Positions 41,439 to 51,837 of a stretch of DNA of 57,162 nt are shown in pieces. Under the pieces are notes generated by a model that saw only the letters and a program-made list of their open reading frames with translations, was not told where the DNA came from and made no database searches. The stretch lies in contig DWYP01000038.1 in the NCBI GenBank assembly GCA_019118605.1, positions 1 to 57,162 on the forward strand. The letters run 5' to 3'. The stretch is from Candidatus Alistipes faecavium (GTDB lineage Bacteria > Bacteroidota > Bacteroidia > Bacteroidales > Rikenellaceae). The position numbers were made by a program, and so were the translations under genes. Within the stretch, counting starts at the first letter, position 1; the number at the start of each line of letters is the position of its first letter.

Positions 41439-42545
41439 ATGATTGTCGGAATTCCCAAGGAGATCAAGAACAACGAGAACCGCGTGGCTCTCACCCCGTC
41501 GGGAGCCCGGGAGCTGGCCAAACGGGGTCACAAGGTCTGTGTGCAGGCCTCGGCCGGTGAGAACAGCGGCTTTCCCGATGAAGCCTATCGGGCCGCCGGG
41601 GCGACGATCCTTCCCACGATCGGGGAGGTCTACGCCGCAGCGGAGATGATCCTCAAGGTCAAGGAGCCGATCGAGCCCGAATACGGGCTTGTGCGTGCCG
41701 GACAACTGGTTTTCACCTATTTCCATTTTGCGAGCAGCGAGGCCCTCACGCGTGCGATGCTTGCGAGCGGTGCCGTCTGCTGCGCCTACGAGACCGTCGA
41801 ACGGGCCGACCGGTCGCTTCCGCTGCTGATTCCGATGTCGGAGGTTGCCGGGCGCATGGCGGCGCAGGAGGGGCGCTATTTCCTTGAGAAGCCCCGCGGC
41901 GGCAAGGGAGTGCTGCTGGGCGGCGTCCCGGGCGTGAAGCCCGCGAAGGTCTTCGTCATCGGCGCGGGAGTCGTCGGCACGGCCGCGGCCCGCACGGCCG
42001 CCGGTACGGGCGCCGACGTGACGATCTGCGACATCTCGCTGCAGCGGCTCACGTACCTTGCCGACGTGATGCCCAAGAACGTCAAGACGCTGATGTCCTC
42101 CGAATACAACATCCGCGAGGAGTTGAAACACGCCGACCTGGTCATCGGTTCGGTGCTGATCCCGGGAGCCAAGGCGCCGAAGCTCGTCACGCGGGACATG
42201 CTCCGCGACATGGAGCCGGGCACGGTGATGGTCGACGTGGCCATCGACCAGGGAGGCTGCTTCGAGACTTCGCACCCGACGACACACGAGGATCCGGTCT
42301 ACTACGTCGACGGCATGCTGCACTACTGCGTGGCCAACATCCCCGGGGCGGTGCCCCGCACGTCGACCCTTGCGTTGACCAACGCGACGCTTCCCTACGC
42401 CCTGGAACTGGCCGACAAGGGGTGGCGGCGCGCCGCGCGGGAGAATCCGGAACTGCGCGCGGGGCTGAACATTGTCGAGGGAAAGGTCGTTTACCGCCCG
42501 GTCGCCGAGGCGTGGGGCCTTCCCTGCGAGCCGCTCACTCTCTGA
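41439..42545 (+). CDS. ald: Alanine dehydrogenase
   Basis: The 368-aa NAD-dependent enzyme interconverts alanine and pyruvate plus ammonia. It begins [22 protein letters not shown], a near-invariant start in this family. It has the substrate Lys in LKVKEP near 74, the catalytic His in FTYFHFAS near 95, the dinucleotide fold [14 protein letters not shown] near 170, and [21 protein letters not shown] near 268. The start at 41439 is preceded by AGGAAAG. It probably supplies or removes nitrogen in this amino-acid-fermenting lineage. It stands alone upstream of the leu operon. Confidence 0.95.
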   Translation: MIVGIPKEIKNNENRVALTPSGARELAKRGHKVCVQASAGENSGFPDEAYRAAGATILPTIGEVYAAAEMILKVKEPIEPEYGLVRAGQLVFTYFHFASSEALTRAMLASGAVCCAYETVERADRSLPLLIPMSEVAGRMAAQEGRYFLEKPRGGKGVLLGGVPGVKPAKVFVIGAGVVGTAAARTAAGTGADVTICDISLQRLTYLADVMPKNVKTLMSSEYNIREELKHADLVIGSVLIPGAKAPKLVTRDMLRDMEPGTVMVDVAIDQGGCFETSHPTTHEDPVYYVDGMLHYCVANIPGAVPRTSTLALTNATLPYALELADKGWRRAARENPELRAGLNIVEGKVVYRPVAEAWGLPCEPLTL

Positions 42546-42604
42546 CAGCGAATGCGTTGGAGCCGAACATCCGAATCCGGAATCTCCGGCCCACCCCTGA
42601 GGCT

Positions 42605-42632
42605 TCCCCGATCCATCGCTGCGGATCGGGGA
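42605..42632 (+). terminator. Hairpin downstream of alanine dehydrogenase
   Basis: TCCCCGATCC (42605-42614) pairs perfectly with GGATCGGGGA (42623-42632), 60 bp past the stop. No T run follows, so its strength is uncertain. Confidence 0.5.
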
Positions 42633-42673
42633 CGCTTCGGCTGTGGGGGAGACGATATTTTGTGCGAATTGTT

Positions 42674-42703
42674 TTTGAAATTATTAAATAATTCATATAT
42701 TTG
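42674..42703 (+). promoter_or_regulatory. Promoter of the leuACD-cimA-leuB operon
   Basis: TTTG (42674-42677) and TATATTTG (42696-42703) are 18 nt apart in an AT-rich patch. It implies a leader of about 270 nt before leuA. Confidence 0.7.
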
Positions 42704-42710
42704 CAAGAAA

Positions 42711-42983
42711 CAAAGCGAGTTACACGGGCTGCTGCGGTTTCATATCGTTTGAAAAATCTCCCGGGGATTGCCGTTTCGGCATCGTGATGCGGGGATTGGA
42801 TTACGAATTGTAAGCAAGCGGGCGGGAAAACCCCGTCCGGAAGCGGGGCAGGGGCCCGTCCCCGGGCCGAACGCCGCGGCATCAGCCCGAACGAAGCAAA
42901 CGAACAATGTAACGGTGGCGTTCGCCGCACGGAAGCGTGGGGCGGCGTCACTGAAGTTTTACCCGAAATAATAAGGATTGTGT
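42711..42983 (+). promoter_or_regulatory. Structured leader of the leu operon
   Basis: The leader contains hairpins: CCCCG/CGGGG (about 42831-42848), GCCCG/CGGGC (about 42853-42868), and a larger CGCCGC/GCGGCG stem (42923-42928 with 42942-42947) closing 36 bp before the leuA ATG. A possible 8-codon peptide starts at 42786 (MRGLDYEL). No known riboswitch or T-box is recognised. Attenuation is a guess based on position and structure. Confidence 0.4.
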
Positions 42984-44507
42984 ATGAGTGACAGACTGTA
43001 CATTTTCGACACGACGCTGCGCGACGGCGAGCAGGTGCCCGGCTGCCAGCTGAACACCACCGAAAAGATCGAAGTGGCGAAATTGCTCGAAAGCCTCGGG
43101 GTGGACATCATCGAGGCGGGATTTCCGATCTCGAGCCCCGGGGATTTCAACTCCGTGCTTGAGATCTCGAAGGCCGTCTCGGAGCCGACGATCTGCGCCC
43201 TGACGCGTGCCGTCGAGAAGGACATCGACGTGGCGGCCGACGCGCTGCGCCTTGCCAAGCGCAAGCGGATCCATACGGGTATCGGCGTTTCGCCGCAGCA
43301 CATCTACGACAAACTGCGTTCGAATCCGGAAGAGATTCTCGCGCGTGCGATCGCGGCGGTGAAATACGCCAAGCGCTACGTCGAGGACGTGGAGTTCTAC
43401 GCCGAGGATGCCGGGCGCGCCGACGTGGAGTACCTTGCGCGTGTTGTCGAGGCGGTGATTGCGGCGGGTGCCACGGTGGTGAACATCCCCGACACGACGG
43501 GCTACTGCCTTCCGAACGAATACGGCGCGAAGATCAAGTACCTTGTCGACCATGTTCCGAACATCGACCGGGCGATCATCTCCACGCACTGCCACAACGA
43601 CCTGGGTATGGCCACGGCCAACACGCTGAGCGGCATTCTGAACGGCGCGCGCCAGGCGGAGGTGACGATCAACGGCATCGGCGAGCGTGCGGGCAACACC
43701 TCGCTCGAAGAGGTGGTGATGACGCTCCGCTGCCACAAGGACGTGGCCATCGACACGGGCATCGACTCGCGGCTGATCACCAAGGCCTCGCACCTTGTGT
43801 CGAGCCTGATGAACATGCCCGTGCAGCCCAACAAGGCGATCGTGGGGCGGAATGCCTTCGCGCACTCGTCGGGCATCCACCAGGACGGGGTGCTGAAGGA
43901 CCGCCAGACCTACGAGATCATCGACCCGCAGGACATCGGACTCAACGAGTCGGTCATCGCGCTGACGGCGCGCAGCGGTCGTGCGGCGCTTGTTCACCGC
44001 CTCGAGCTGCTGGGCTACGACCTCACGCAGGAGGAGTTGGACGCCACGTACGAGAAGTTTCTGGCCCTTGCCGACAAGAAGAAGGAGATCCACGACTACG
44101 ACCTGCTTTACCTTGTGGGCGACATCGACCGCATGAAGCAGCAGTCCATTGCGCTGAAGTTCCTGCAGGTTACCGCGGGCACGCTGCTTCCTACGGCGAC
44201 GCTGGTGCTGAAGTTCGGCGACCACGAACGCATGGCGATCGCCACGGGCAACGGCCCGGTGGATGCGGCGGTTTCGGCCATCAAGACGCTCATCAACGAG
44301 AAGGTCGTGCTTTCGGAGTTCCTGATGCAGGCCATCACGCGGGGCTCGAACGACGTGGGGCGCGTGCACGTGCAGGTGCAGTGCGGAAGCCGCACGGTGC
44401 ACGGATTCGCCGCGCATACCGATACCACGCGCGCATCTGTCGAGGCGTTTCTCGACGCGCTGCGCGCCCTGAACGTAACCGAACGAATCGACGAAGAGGA
44501 GGCATAA
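42984..44507 (+). CDS. leuA: 2-isopropylmalate synthase (LeuA)
   Basis: The 507-aa enzyme condenses acetyl-CoA with 2-oxoisovalerate, the committed step of leucine synthesis. Family motifs are [17 protein letters not shown] at the start, metal-binding [11 protein letters not shown] near 200, [13 protein letters not shown] near 234, and [16 protein letters not shown] near 292. A C-terminal leucine-sensing regulatory domain follows from about 370 ([14 protein letters not shown]). ATG at 42984 is preferred over TTG at 42978. It is the first of five closely packed genes. Confidence 0.94.
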   Translation: MSDRLYIFDTTLRDGEQVPGCQLNTTEKIEVAKLLESLGVDIIEAGFPISSPGDFNSVLEISKAVSEPTICALTRAVEKDIDVAADALRLAKRKRIHTGIGVSPQHIYDKLRSNPEEILARAIAAVKYAKRYVEDVEFYAEDAGRADVEYLARVVEAVIAAGATVVNIPDTTGYCLPNEYGAKIKYLVDHVPNIDRAIISTHCHNDLGMATANTLSGILNGARQAEVTINGIGERAGNTSLEEVVMTLRCHKDVAIDTGIDSRLITKASHLVSSLMNMPVQPNKAIVGRNAFAHSSGIHQDGVLKDRQTYEIIDPQDIGLNESVIALTARSGRAALVHRLELLGYDLTQEELDATYEKFLALADKKKEIHDYDLLYLVGDIDRMKQQSIALKFLQVTAGTLLPTATLVLKFGDHERMAIATGNGPVDAAVSAIKTLINEKVVLSEFLMQAITRGSNDVGRVHVQVQCGSRTVHGFAAHTDTTRASVEAFLDALRALNVTERIDEEEA

Positions 44508-44510
44508 CCC

Positions 44511-45890
44511 ATGGGAAAGACACTTTTGGACAAGATCTGGGACGCGCACACGGTGCGTGTCGAGGAGGGGGGCCGGTGCGTGCTCTACATCGACCGGCAG
44601 TACATCCACGAGGTGACCTCTCCGGTTGCCTTCGCGGGGCTCGAACGCCGGGGCATCGGCGTGGCGCGGCCCGCGCAGATCACGGCGACGGCCGACCACA
44701 ACATCCCCACCGAGAACCAGCACCTCCCGATCGAGGAGCCCGAGTCGCGGCGTCAGGTCGCGGCGCTGGAGGCGAACTGCGCGAAATACGGCATCGAACA
44801 CTTCGGCGTGGGGAACCCTCGCCAGGGCATCGTGCATATCATCGGCCCGGAGCTGGGCTTCACGCAGCCGGGCATGACGATCGTCTGCGGCGACAGCCAT
44901 ACCTCGACCCACGGGGCGCTGGGCGCTGTGGCCTTCGGCGTGGGTACGTCGGAGGTCGAGATGGTCTTTGCGAGCCAGTGCATCCTTCAGACCAAGCCGC
45001 GCACGATGCGCATCACGGTCGACGGGGCGCTGCAGCCGGGCGTCGAGGCCAAGGACGTGATCCTCTACATCATCTCGCAGATCACCGCTTCGGGCGGCAC
45101 GGGCTATTTCATCGAGTTCGCCGGGAGCACGATCCGCTCGCTCTCGATGGAGGGACGCATGACGGTCTGCAACATGAGCATCGAGTGCGGGGCGCGCGGG
45201 GGCATGATCGCCCCCGACGAGAAGACCTTCGAATACCTCCGGGGCCGGGAGCGTGCGCCGCAGGGTGCGGCGTTCGACGCGGCCGTTGCGCGGTGGCGGG
45301 AACTTTACAGCGACCCGGACGCCTCCTTCGACAAGGAGTACCGCTTCGATGCCGCCGACATCCGCCCGATGATTACCTACGGCACGAACCCCGGCATGGG
45401 CATGGCGATCGACGGCACGATCCCTTCCGCCGCGGATCACAAGGCGCTGGATTATATGGGCTTCCAGGCCGGGGAGCGGATGCTCGGCAAGGCTGTCGAC
45501 TACGTCTTCGTGGGCAGCTGCACGAACGGCCGCATCGAGGATCTTCGACGCTTTGCGCAGCTGGTCGCCGGACGGCGCAAGGCCGAAGGCGTCACGGCCT
45601 GGATCGTTCCGGGCTCGAAGGGCGTCGAGGCGCAGGCGCGCGCCGAGGGTCTCGACCGGATCCTCGCCGACGCGGGCTTCGCGCTGCGCCAGCCGGGCTG
45701 CTCGGCCTGCCTGGCGATGAATGCCGACAAGATTCCCGCGGGGAAATACAGCGTCTCGACCTCGAACCGCAATTTCGAGGGACGCCAGGGCCCGGGCGCG
45801 CGCACGATGCTTTCGGGCATCGCCGTAGCCGCGGCCGCAGCCGTCACGGGACGGATTTCGGATCCCCGGGAGGTCTTCGGAATCAAATAG
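44511..45890 (+). CDS. leuC: 3-isopropylmalate dehydratase large subunit (LeuC)
   Basis: The 459-aa [4Fe-4S] aconitase-like subunit isomerises 2- to 3-isopropylmalate with LeuD. It starts [15 protein letters not shown] and carries the cluster cysteines in VGSCTNGR near 345 and [11 protein letters not shown] near 405, as well as [10 protein letters not shown] near 129. It begins 3 bp after the leuA stop. The same enzyme pair can also isomerise citramalate to methylmalate, relevant because of the neighbouring cimA. Confidence 0.95.
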   Translation: MGKTLLDKIWDAHTVRVEEGGRCVLYIDRQYIHEVTSPVAFAGLERRGIGVARPAQITATADHNIPTENQHLPIEEPESRRQVAALEANCAKYGIEHFGVGNPRQGIVHIIGPELGFTQPGMTIVCGDSHTSTHGALGAVAFGVGTSEVEMVFASQCILQTKPRTMRITVDGALQPGVEAKDVILYIISQITASGGTGYFIEFAGSTIRSLSMEGRMTVCNMSIECGARGGMIAPDEKTFEYLRGRERAPQGAAFDAAVARWRELYSDPDASFDKEYRFDAADIRPMITYGTNPGMGMAIDGTIPSAADHKALDYMGFQAGERMLGKAVDYVFVGSCTNGRIEDLRRFAQLVAGRRKAEGVTAWIVPGSKGVEAQARAEGLDRILADAGFALRQPGCSACLAMNADKIPAGKYSVSTSNRNFEGRQGPGARTMLSGIAVAAAAAVTGRISDPREVFGIK

Positions 45891-45915
45891 TTTCACTTTA
45901 ACGGAAACACGCATC

Positions 45916-46509
45916 ATGTCCATACCCAAATTCGAGACCTTCACCTCGGGGGCGGTGCCCGTCGAGGTGGAAAACATAGATACCGACCAGATCATCCCGG
46001 CGCGCTTTCTGAAGGCCACCGAGCGCAAGGGCTTCGGCGACAATCTGTTCCGCGACTGGCGTTACGACGCCTCGGGGGCACGCGTCGCGACCTTTCCGCT
46101 GAACGATCCCCGCTACGAGGGGCGCATCCTGGTCGCCGGCCGGAACTTCGGCTGCGGGAGCTCGCGGGAGCATGCCGCCTGGGCGATCGCCGACTACGGG
46201 TTCCGGGTCGTTGTGTCGAGCTTCTTCGCCGACATTTTCCGCAACAACGCGCTCAACAACGGACTGCTTCCGGTGCGGATCGGGGAGGCGTTCCTGCGCG
46301 AGATCTTCGACGAGATCCGCCGCGACCCTGCGGCGCAGTTCACCGTGGATCTCGACAACCAGCTCTTCACGATCGTGCGGAGCGGCCACAGCACGCCGTT
46401 CGAGATCGACGCCTATAAGAAACGCTGCCTGCAGAACGGCTACGACGACGTCGACTACCTTGTGAGCATCTCCGACCAGATCGGAGCCTACGAACAGTCC
46501 CGCCGATGA
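45916..46509 (+). CDS. leuD: 3-isopropylmalate dehydratase small subunit (LeuD)
   Basis: The 197-aa swivel-domain partner of LeuC shows [14 protein letters not shown] near 22 and [21 protein letters not shown] near 75, both diagnostic. Its stop codon overlaps the cimA start (ATGA), a sign of translational coupling. Confidence 0.95.
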   Translation: MSIPKFETFTSGAVPVEVENIDTDQIIPARFLKATERKGFGDNLFRDWRYDASGARVATFPLNDPRYEGRILVAGRNFGCGSSREHAAWAIADYGFRVVVSSFFADIFRNNALNNGLLPVRIGEAFLREIFDEIRRDPAAQFTVDLDNQLFTIVRSGHSTPFEIDAYKKRCLQNGYDDVDYLVSISDQIGAYEQSRR

Positions 46510-48071
46510 GCGCCGTGAGCGATCGCACGCCCCGCCGCCGGGTGGAGATTCTCGACACCACGCTGCGCGACGGAGAACAGACCTCGGGAGTGTCGTTCAA
46601 CGCCCGGGAGAAGCTCTCCATTGCGCGTCTTCTGCTCGAGGAGCTTCACGTGAGCCGCATCGAGATTGCCTCGGCGCGGGTCTCCCCGGGGGAGCAGCAG
46701 GCCATCCGCCGCATTTCGGAGTGGGCTGCGGCCCGGGGCTATACCGAGCGGGTCGAGGCCCTGGGCTTCATCGACGGGGGCACGTCGCTCGACTGGCTCG
46801 GGGAGGCGGGCTGCCGGGTTGTGAACCTGCTGGCCAAGGGCTCGCGCAAACACTGCGAGGGACAGCTGCGGCGCACGCCTGCGCAGCACCTTGCCGACGT
46901 GCGCGCGGCGATCGAACAGGCCGTCGACCGCGGCATGGGTGTGAACCTCTACCTCGAGGACTGGTCCAACGGCATGCTGCACTCCCCGGACTATGTCTAC
47001 GCGATGCTCGACGCGCTGGCCGATGCTCCCGTCAGGCGTTTCATGTGCCCCGATACGCTGGGTGTGCTCGATCCCTACGATACGGAGCGATTCTGCCGCG
47101 ATCTTGTGGCGCGCTATCCGGGCCTGCGGTTCGACTTCCACGCCCACAACGACTACGACCTTGCCGTGGCGAATACCGCCGCGGCGGTGCGTGCGGGCTT
47201 CCAGGGCGTGCACGTCACGGTCAACGGCCTGGGCGAGCGGGCGGGGAACGCGCCGCTGTCGAGCACCGTGGCGGTGCTTCACGACCGCCTTCGCTGCGAC
47301 ACGGGGATCGACGAATCGAAGATCAACCTCGTGAGCCGCACGGTCGAGACCCATACGGGCATCCGCATTCCCGCCAACCGACCGATCGTGGGCGCGAACG
47401 TCTTCACGCAGTGCGCGGGGATCCATGCCGACGGCGACAACAAGAACCACCTCTATTACAACGAGCTTCTTCCCGAGCGCTTCGGGCGGGTGCGCGAATA
47501 CGCCCTTGGCAAGACCTCGGGCAAGGCCAACATCCTGAAGAACCTCGAGATGCTGGGCATCGACCTCGACGAGGCGTCGATGGTCAAGGTGACGGCGCGG
47601 GTCGTGGAGCTGAGCGACAAGAAGGAGCAGGTCACGGCGGAGGATCTTCCCTACATCATCGCCGACGTGTTGCGCTACGACCAGGCGGAGACCCCCGTGC
47701 GGATCCTGAACTACAGTCTTTCGCTGGCGCAGGGGCTGCGTCCCGTTGCGACGCTGAAGATCGAGATCCACGGCCGGGCGTACGAACAGACGTCGGTCGG
47801 CGACGGGCAGTACGACGCCTTCATGCGTGCTGTGCGTCAGATCTACAAGCACCAGCTTTCGCGGGAGTTCCCGATGCTTCGCGACTATACGGTGTCGATT
47901 CCTCCCGGGGGCCGCACCGACGCCTTCGTGCAGACGATCATCACGTGGGAGATGGACGGCCGGGAGTTCAAGACGCGGGGTCTTGACGCCGACCAGACTG
48001 AGGCGGCGATCAAGGCGACGGTCAAAATGCTGAATATCATCGAAACCAATCACAAAGACCATGGAATATAA
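46506..48071 (+). CDS. cimA: (R)-citramalate synthase (CimA), Leptospira type
   Basis: The 521-aa HMGL-like protein condenses pyruvate and acetyl-CoA to citramalate, starting threonine-independent isoleucine synthesis. It shares the 2-isopropylmalate synthase layout ([17 protein letters not shown]; metal [12 protein letters not shown] near 216; [13 protein letters not shown]-terminal regulatory domain with RIPPGG-like [11 protein letters not shown]). However, [25 protein letters not shown] and [14 protein letters not shown] are as I recall Leptospira citramalate synthase, and differ clearly from the LeuA encoded three genes upstream. Many annotations would call it 2-isopropylmalate synthase. 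It overlaps leuD by 4 bp and leuB by 11 bp. Confidence 0.83.
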   Translation: MSAVSDRTPRRRVEILDTTLRDGEQTSGVSFNAREKLSIARLLLEELHVSRIEIASARVSPGEQQAIRRISEWAAARGYTERVEALGFIDGGTSLDWLGEAGCRVVNLLAKGSRKHCEGQLRRTPAQHLADVRAAIEQAVDRGMGVNLYLEDWSNGMLHSPDYVYAMLDALADAPVRRFMCPDTLGVLDPYDTERFCRDLVARYPGLRFDFHAHNDYDLAVANTAAAVRAGFQGVHVTVNGLGERAGNAPLSSTVAVLHDRLRCDTGIDESKINLVSRTVETHTGIRIPANRPIVGANVFTQCAGIHADGDNKNHLYYNELLPERFGRVREYALGKTSGKANILKNLEMLGIDLDEASMVKVTARVVELSDKKEQVTAEDLPYIIADVLRYDQAETPVRILNYSLSLAQGLRPVATLKIEIHGRAYEQTSVGDGQYDAFMRAVRQIYKHQLSREFPMLRDYTVSIPPGGRTDAFVQTIITWEMDGREFKTRGLDADQTEAAIKATVKMLNIIETNHKDHGI

Positions 48072-49122
48072 GATAGCACTCCTTCCGGGAGACGGGATCG
48101 GCCCCGAGATCATAGCCGAGGCCACGAAGGCGCTGGACCGCGTGGCCGCCAAATACGGACACCGCTTCGAATACCGACGTGCGCTTGTCGGCGCCGCGGC
48201 GATCGACGCCACGGGCGACCCCTATCCCGACGAGACGCACCGCGTGTGCTGCGAGTCGGACGCGGTGCTTTTCGGGGCGATCGGCGACCCGAAATACGAC
48301 AACAACCCCACGGCGAAGGTACGCCCCGAACAGGGACTTCTGCGTATGCGCAAGTCGCTGGGGCTCTTTGCGAACCTGCGCCCCGTCGCACTGTTCGACG
48401 CCCTTGCCGACCGCTCGCCGCTGAAGGCCGAGGTGGTGCGGGGCACCGACTTCATCTGCGTGCGGGAGCTTACCGGAGGCCTCTACTTCGGACGCCCGCA
48501 GGGCCGCGACCAGAACGGCACGCACGCCTTCGACACCTGCTCCTATACGACGATGGAGATCGAGCGGGTGCTGCACGTCGCCTTCCGCCTTGCCATGTCG
48601 CGGCGTCGGAAGCTGACGGTCGTCGACAAGGCCAACGTGCTCGAGACCTCGCGGCTGTGGCGTGAGACGGCGCAGCGCGTTGCTGCGGAGTATCCCGAGG
48701 TGGCTGTCGACTACATGTTCGTCGACAACGCCGCGATGCAGATCATCCGACAGCCGAGCCATTTCGACGTCATCGTCACGGAGAACATGTTCGGCGACAT
48801 CCTCACCGACGAGGCGAGCGTCATCAGCGGATCGCTGGGCATGCTGTCGTCGGCGAGCGTCGGAGCCGAGGTGGCGCTTTTCGAGCCGATTCACGGCTCC
48901 TATCCGCAGGCTGCGGGCAAGAACATCGCCAACCCGATGGCGACGATCCTCTCGGCGGCGATGCTTCTCGAGCACCTGGGCCTCGATGCCGAAGGGCGTG
49001 CCGTGCGCGAGGCGGTCGATGCGGCCCTGAAGGCCGGGGTGGTCACCGAGGACCTTGCGGCCCCGGGGGCACACGCATATTCGACCTCGGAGGTCGGCGA
49101 CTACGTGGCCGCGCATATCTGA
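48061..49122 (+). CDS. leuB: 3-isopropylmalate dehydrogenase (LeuB)
   Basis: The 353-aa NAD-dependent beta-decarboxylating dehydrogenase begins IALLPGDGIGPE. It has the substrate-binding Arg-rich segment LLRMRKSLGLFANLRPV, the catalytic Tyr region DTCSYTTMEIERV, the Lys in VDKANVLETSRLW, and metal Asp in ENMFGDILTDEAS. It completes the leucine branch and, by analogy, oxidises methylmalate to 2-oxobutyrate in the citramalate route. A strong terminator follows. Confidence 0.95.
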   Translation: MEYKIALLPGDGIGPEIIAEATKALDRVAAKYGHRFEYRRALVGAAAIDATGDPYPDETHRVCCESDAVLFGAIGDPKYDNNPTAKVRPEQGLLRMRKSLGLFANLRPVALFDALADRSPLKAEVVRGTDFICVRELTGGLYFGRPQGRDQNGTHAFDTCSYTTMEIERVLHVAFRLAMSRRRKLTVVDKANVLETSRLWRETAQRVAAEYPEVAVDYMFVDNAAMQIIRQPSHFDVIVTENMFGDILTDEASVISGSLGMLSSASVGAEVALFEPIHGSYPQAAGKNIANPMATILSAAMLLEHLGLDAEGRAVREAVDAALKAGVVTEDLAAPGAHAYSTSEVGDYVAAHI

Positions 49123-49148
49123 TCGGGGGACGAGCTCCGAAGCCGATG

Positions 49149-49179
49149 ATGCAGACCGTTTTCGCGGTCTGCATTTTTT
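49149..49179 (+). terminator. Terminator of the leu operon
   Basis: ATGCAGACCG (49149-49158) pairs perfectly with CGGTCTGCAT (49165-49174), followed by TTTTT. It sits 27 bp past leuB. Confidence 0.93.
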
Positions 49180-49183
49180 GTAC

Positions 49184-49191
49184 TATCTTTG
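49184..49191 (+). promoter_or_regulatory. -7 element of obg
   Basis: TATCTTTG followed by C lies only a few bases past the leu terminator. Its -33 element would fall inside the terminator hairpin. The leader to obg is about 60 nt. Confidence 0.6.
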
Positions 49192-49254
49192 CAGGGTCGT
49201 TAAACAACCCCGGAGGTTCGTCTCGCGAACCCCGGAAAAAAGGATAAGCAACCT

Positions 49255-50268
49255 ATGGCAGGATCGAATTTTGTGGATTACGTCAAAATATTCGCCCGCT
49301 CGGGCCACGGAGGCGCCGGCTCGGCGCACTTCCGCCGGGAGAAGTTCGTGGCCTTCGGCGGCCCCGACGGCGGCGACGGAGGCAAGGGCGGGAGCATCGT
49401 CCTGCAGGGCGACCGTCAGTACTGGACGCTCATCCACCTCAAATACCAGCGCCACCGGTTCGCCGAGGACGGCGAGAACGGCTCCGGGGCGCGCTCTTCG
49501 GGCAAGGACGCGAAGGACATCGTGATTCCCGTGCCGCTGGGCACCGTGGCGCGCCGCGTCGTGGAGCTGGAGGACGGCACGACGACCACCGAAATGGTGG
49601 GGGAGGTGACCTCCGACGGCGAGCGCCTCGTGCTGCTGCAGGGCGGCCGCGGCGGCCTCGGTAACTGGCATTTCAAGAGCGCCACGAACCAGACCCCGCG
49701 CTATGCGCAGCCGGGCGAGGAGGGCGACGAAGGGGCCTTCATCCTCGAGCTGAAGGTGCTGGCCGACGTCGGGCTGGTGGGCTTTCCCAATGCGGGCAAG
49801 TCGACGCTGCTGTCGGTGGTTTCGGCCGCGAAACCCAAGATCGCCAATTATGCCTTCACGACGCTGGAGCCCAACCTGGGAATCGTCGAGGTGCGCGACC
49901 ACAAGTCGTTTGTCATGGCCGACATCCCGGGCATCATCGAGGGGGCGCACGAGGGGCGCGGTCTGGGCACGCGCTTTCTGCGCCACATCGAACGGAACTC
50001 GGTGCTGCTGTTCATGATCCCGGCCGACAGCGACGACATCCGCCGCGACTACGAGATCCTGCTGGGCGAGCTGACGCAGTACAACCCGGAGCTGCTGGAC
50101 AAGGAGCGGCTGCTGGCCGTCACGAAGTGCGACATGCTCGACGAGGAGCTGATGGAGCAGATGCATGCGCACCTTCCCGAGGGCATTCCTTCGGTCTTCA
50201 TCTCCTCGGTTTCGGGGCTGAACATCCAGCGTCTCAAGGACATGCTGTGGGAAGCGCTGCAGCGGTAG
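49255..50268 (+). CDS. obg: GTPase Obg/CgtA
   Basis: The 337-aa ribosome-associated GTPase acts in 50S maturation and stress response. It has the glycine-rich Obg fold ([25 protein letters not shown] and [12 protein letters not shown]) up to about 160, then the G domain: G1 [12 protein letters not shown]3 [14 protein letters not shown]4 TKCD (usually NKxD/TKxD) and G5 ISSVSG. There is no C-terminal OCT domain. Its last 35 bp overlap the converging DUF5689 gene. Confidence 0.95.
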   Translation: MAGSNFVDYVKIFARSGHGGAGSAHFRREKFVAFGGPDGGDGGKGGSIVLQGDRQYWTLIHLKYQRHRFAEDGENGSGARSSGKDAKDIVIPVPLGTVARRVVELEDGTTTTEMVGEVTSDGERLVLLQGGRGGLGNWHFKSATNQTPRYAQPGEEGDEGAFILELKVLADVGLVGFPNAGKSTLLSVVSAAKPKIANYAFTTLEPNLGIVEVRDHKSFVMADIPGIIEGAHEGRGLGTRFLRHIERNSVLLFMIPADSDDIRRDYEILLGELTQYNPELLDKERLLAVTKCDMLDEELMEQMHAHLPEGIPSVFISSVSGLNIQRLKDMLWEALQR

Positions 50269-51052
50269 GGAATACGATCCCGCGGTTGCAGACGTGCAGG
50301 GTGTATTTCCCTGCGAAATAGTCGATGATTCCGATCAGGGAGCCCGTTCCGGAAGGTACGGGCTCCTTTGCATATTCGCAGGTGGAGGCCGTGCGCACCG
50401 TGAAGCGGTTCCCTTGGGCGTCGAGGATCGTGTGCTCGGTGGTGATGCTGCGCCCGGTTTCGGGATCCGTGTCGCACCAGAACCCGCTCTCCTCGAAACG
50501 CACGTTGTCGAACCGCACCCGGGTGTCGACATGCGCGAAATCCACCTCCGCGAACGACAGCGTGGCCGTGTGCGGGGCTTCGCCCTCGCCGGGAAGTGCG
50601 ACGCTGAGATAGCGCGGGAGGTCTTCGTGCGGGATCCTTCCGACACCCTCTTCCCCGGGCTCCGTCCCGAGGAGGATCTTCCCGCCGTATTCGCAGAGCT
50701 CCAAGCCGTTGCAGCGCACTGTCAACAGGGCCCCGCAGGGATATTCGTCGGCCAGGGCCGTGTGGTCGGCCGCGATCGAGATTCCGCCGGTTGCGTCCTG
50801 TATGACAATCGTCTTGTAAAATTCCCCGTAAAGGTCGTTTGCGACGATCCAGCCGCGGATCACGATGTCGCGGGTCACCGTCGCATGGCTCTTTCCGTCG
50901 CAGAGGGTTTTCAGATAGGCGATCGTGTGCTGCGCCTCCTCCGACGGATTCCCCGGCGACGAGGGCTCGGTCGCCTTGTCGCACGCAGCGCAGATCGCTG
51001 CCGCAAGGAGTGCCGCGGCCATCCTAATCCATCTCCGAGCAGTCGTTTTCAT
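50234..51052 (-). CDS. DUF5689-type lipoprotein (second of pair)
   Basis: The 272-aa protein has a lipoprotein signal ([24 protein letters not shown]). The DUF5689-like core, an OB-fold-like beta domain, spans about 60-130 ([45 protein letters not shown]). A beta-rich C-terminal half follows. The function is unknown. I chose the start at 51052, which overlaps the upstream gene by 29 bp, because it gives a positively charged n-region; the alternative is 51022. Its 3' end overlaps obg by 35 bp on the opposite strand. Confidence 0.8.
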   Translation of the reverse strand: MKTTARRWIRMAAALLAAAICAACDKATEPSSPGNPSEEAQHTIAYLKTLCDGKSHATVTRDIVIRGWIVANDLYGEFYKTIVIQDATGGISIAADHTALADEYPCGALLTVRCNGLELCEYGGKILLGTEPGEEGVGRIPHEDLPRYLSVALPGEGEAPHTATLSFAEVDFAHVDTRVRFDNVRFEESGFWCDTDPETGRSITTEHTILDAQGNRFTVRTASTCEYAKEPVPSGTGSLIGIIDYFAGKYTLHVCNRGIVFPTAAALPTACP

Positions 51053-51815
51053 CGCGCAGCTTGAGTATGTAATGCCCGTCGCCCGAATCGTCGTACTGGA
51101 GGATTCCCGCGAGCGCAACCCTTCCGAGGGGCAGCTCGTCGTCGGCAAAATCGGCATACGTGCGGACATAGGTAAGGATTTCCTCTCCCCGGTCGTTGAC
51201 GAACCGCCTGTACCCGGCCCATCCCGCCTCGGATTCGTCACCCTCCTCGGGCGCGTATTGCAGCCCCTCGATGCGGACGAGAGTGCCGCACATCCGGGGC
51301 TCCAGCCCGGAAATCGTGCGGAGCGCCGGGACAACCTCCTCCAGCTCCTCCCCGCAGCGTGCGAGCGAGCGGTCGAGCGCGGCCCGGGATCCGATGTAGT
51401 CCACGTCATACCCGCTTCCGGGTTCGGCGGCGCGCCCGGCCTGCAGGACGCCGCGGCTCTGTCCGACGACCAGCCCTTCGAGCTGCAGCACGACGCGGCA
51501 TCCTACGGGGAAATCGTTGTGCAACTGGTCGATGCCGGCCATTACCTCCAGTGCGGCATGATCCTCCTCGATGCAGAGCGAGCGGTAGAAATTCCCCGCG
51601 CGGTCGGAACTTGTGACGATGCCCGTCACGGTGACGGGCGCCTCGACCGTAAAGGGCTTCCCGGCATACCCGCCGCGCAGGGATGCGAGGGACGACGTGG
51701 CGGCCTGACAGACGCTTTCGGCGGGAGGCGCCTCGAAGCGCGAGTCGTAACACCCGCAGAGCGCAAGGCCCGAAGCGATGCATCCTGCGGCGATCGTGAG
51801 GCACCTCCGGAACAT
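51024..51815 (-). CDS. DUF5689-type lipoprotein (first of pair)
   Basis: The 263-aa protein has the lipobox ALCGC near residue 21. A DUF5689-like core lies at about 60-125 (VTVTGIVTSSDRAGNFYRSLCIEED; CRVVLQLEGLVVGQSRGVLQAG). A Glu/Asp-rich C-terminal half has YAPEEGDESEAGW. It is a diverged paralogue of the next gene. It follows serB by 22 bp and is probably translated from the same mRNA. The function is unknown; family members are surface or periplasmic lipoproteins of Bacteroidetes. Confidence 0.82.
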   Translation of the reverse strand: MFRRCLTIAAGCIASGLALCGCYDSRFEAPPAESVCQAATSSLASLRGGYAGKPFTVEAPVTVTGIVTSSDRAGNFYRSLCIEEDHAALEVMAGIDQLHNDFPVGCRVVLQLEGLVVGQSRGVLQAGRAAEPGSGYDVDYIGSRAALDRSLARCGEELEEVVPALRTISGLEPRMCGTLVRIEGLQYAPEEGDESEAGWAGYRRFVNDRGEEILTYVRTYADFADDELPLGRVALAGILQYDDSGDGHYILKLRDENDCSEMD

Positions 51816-51837
51816 GGTGAAAGGGAATGGTAAGGAG

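Noticed and set aside
46506..48071. Redundant second 2-isopropylmalate synthase
   Set aside because: Its sequence blocks fit citramalate synthase better than LeuA, and a complete leuA is already the first gene of the operon.
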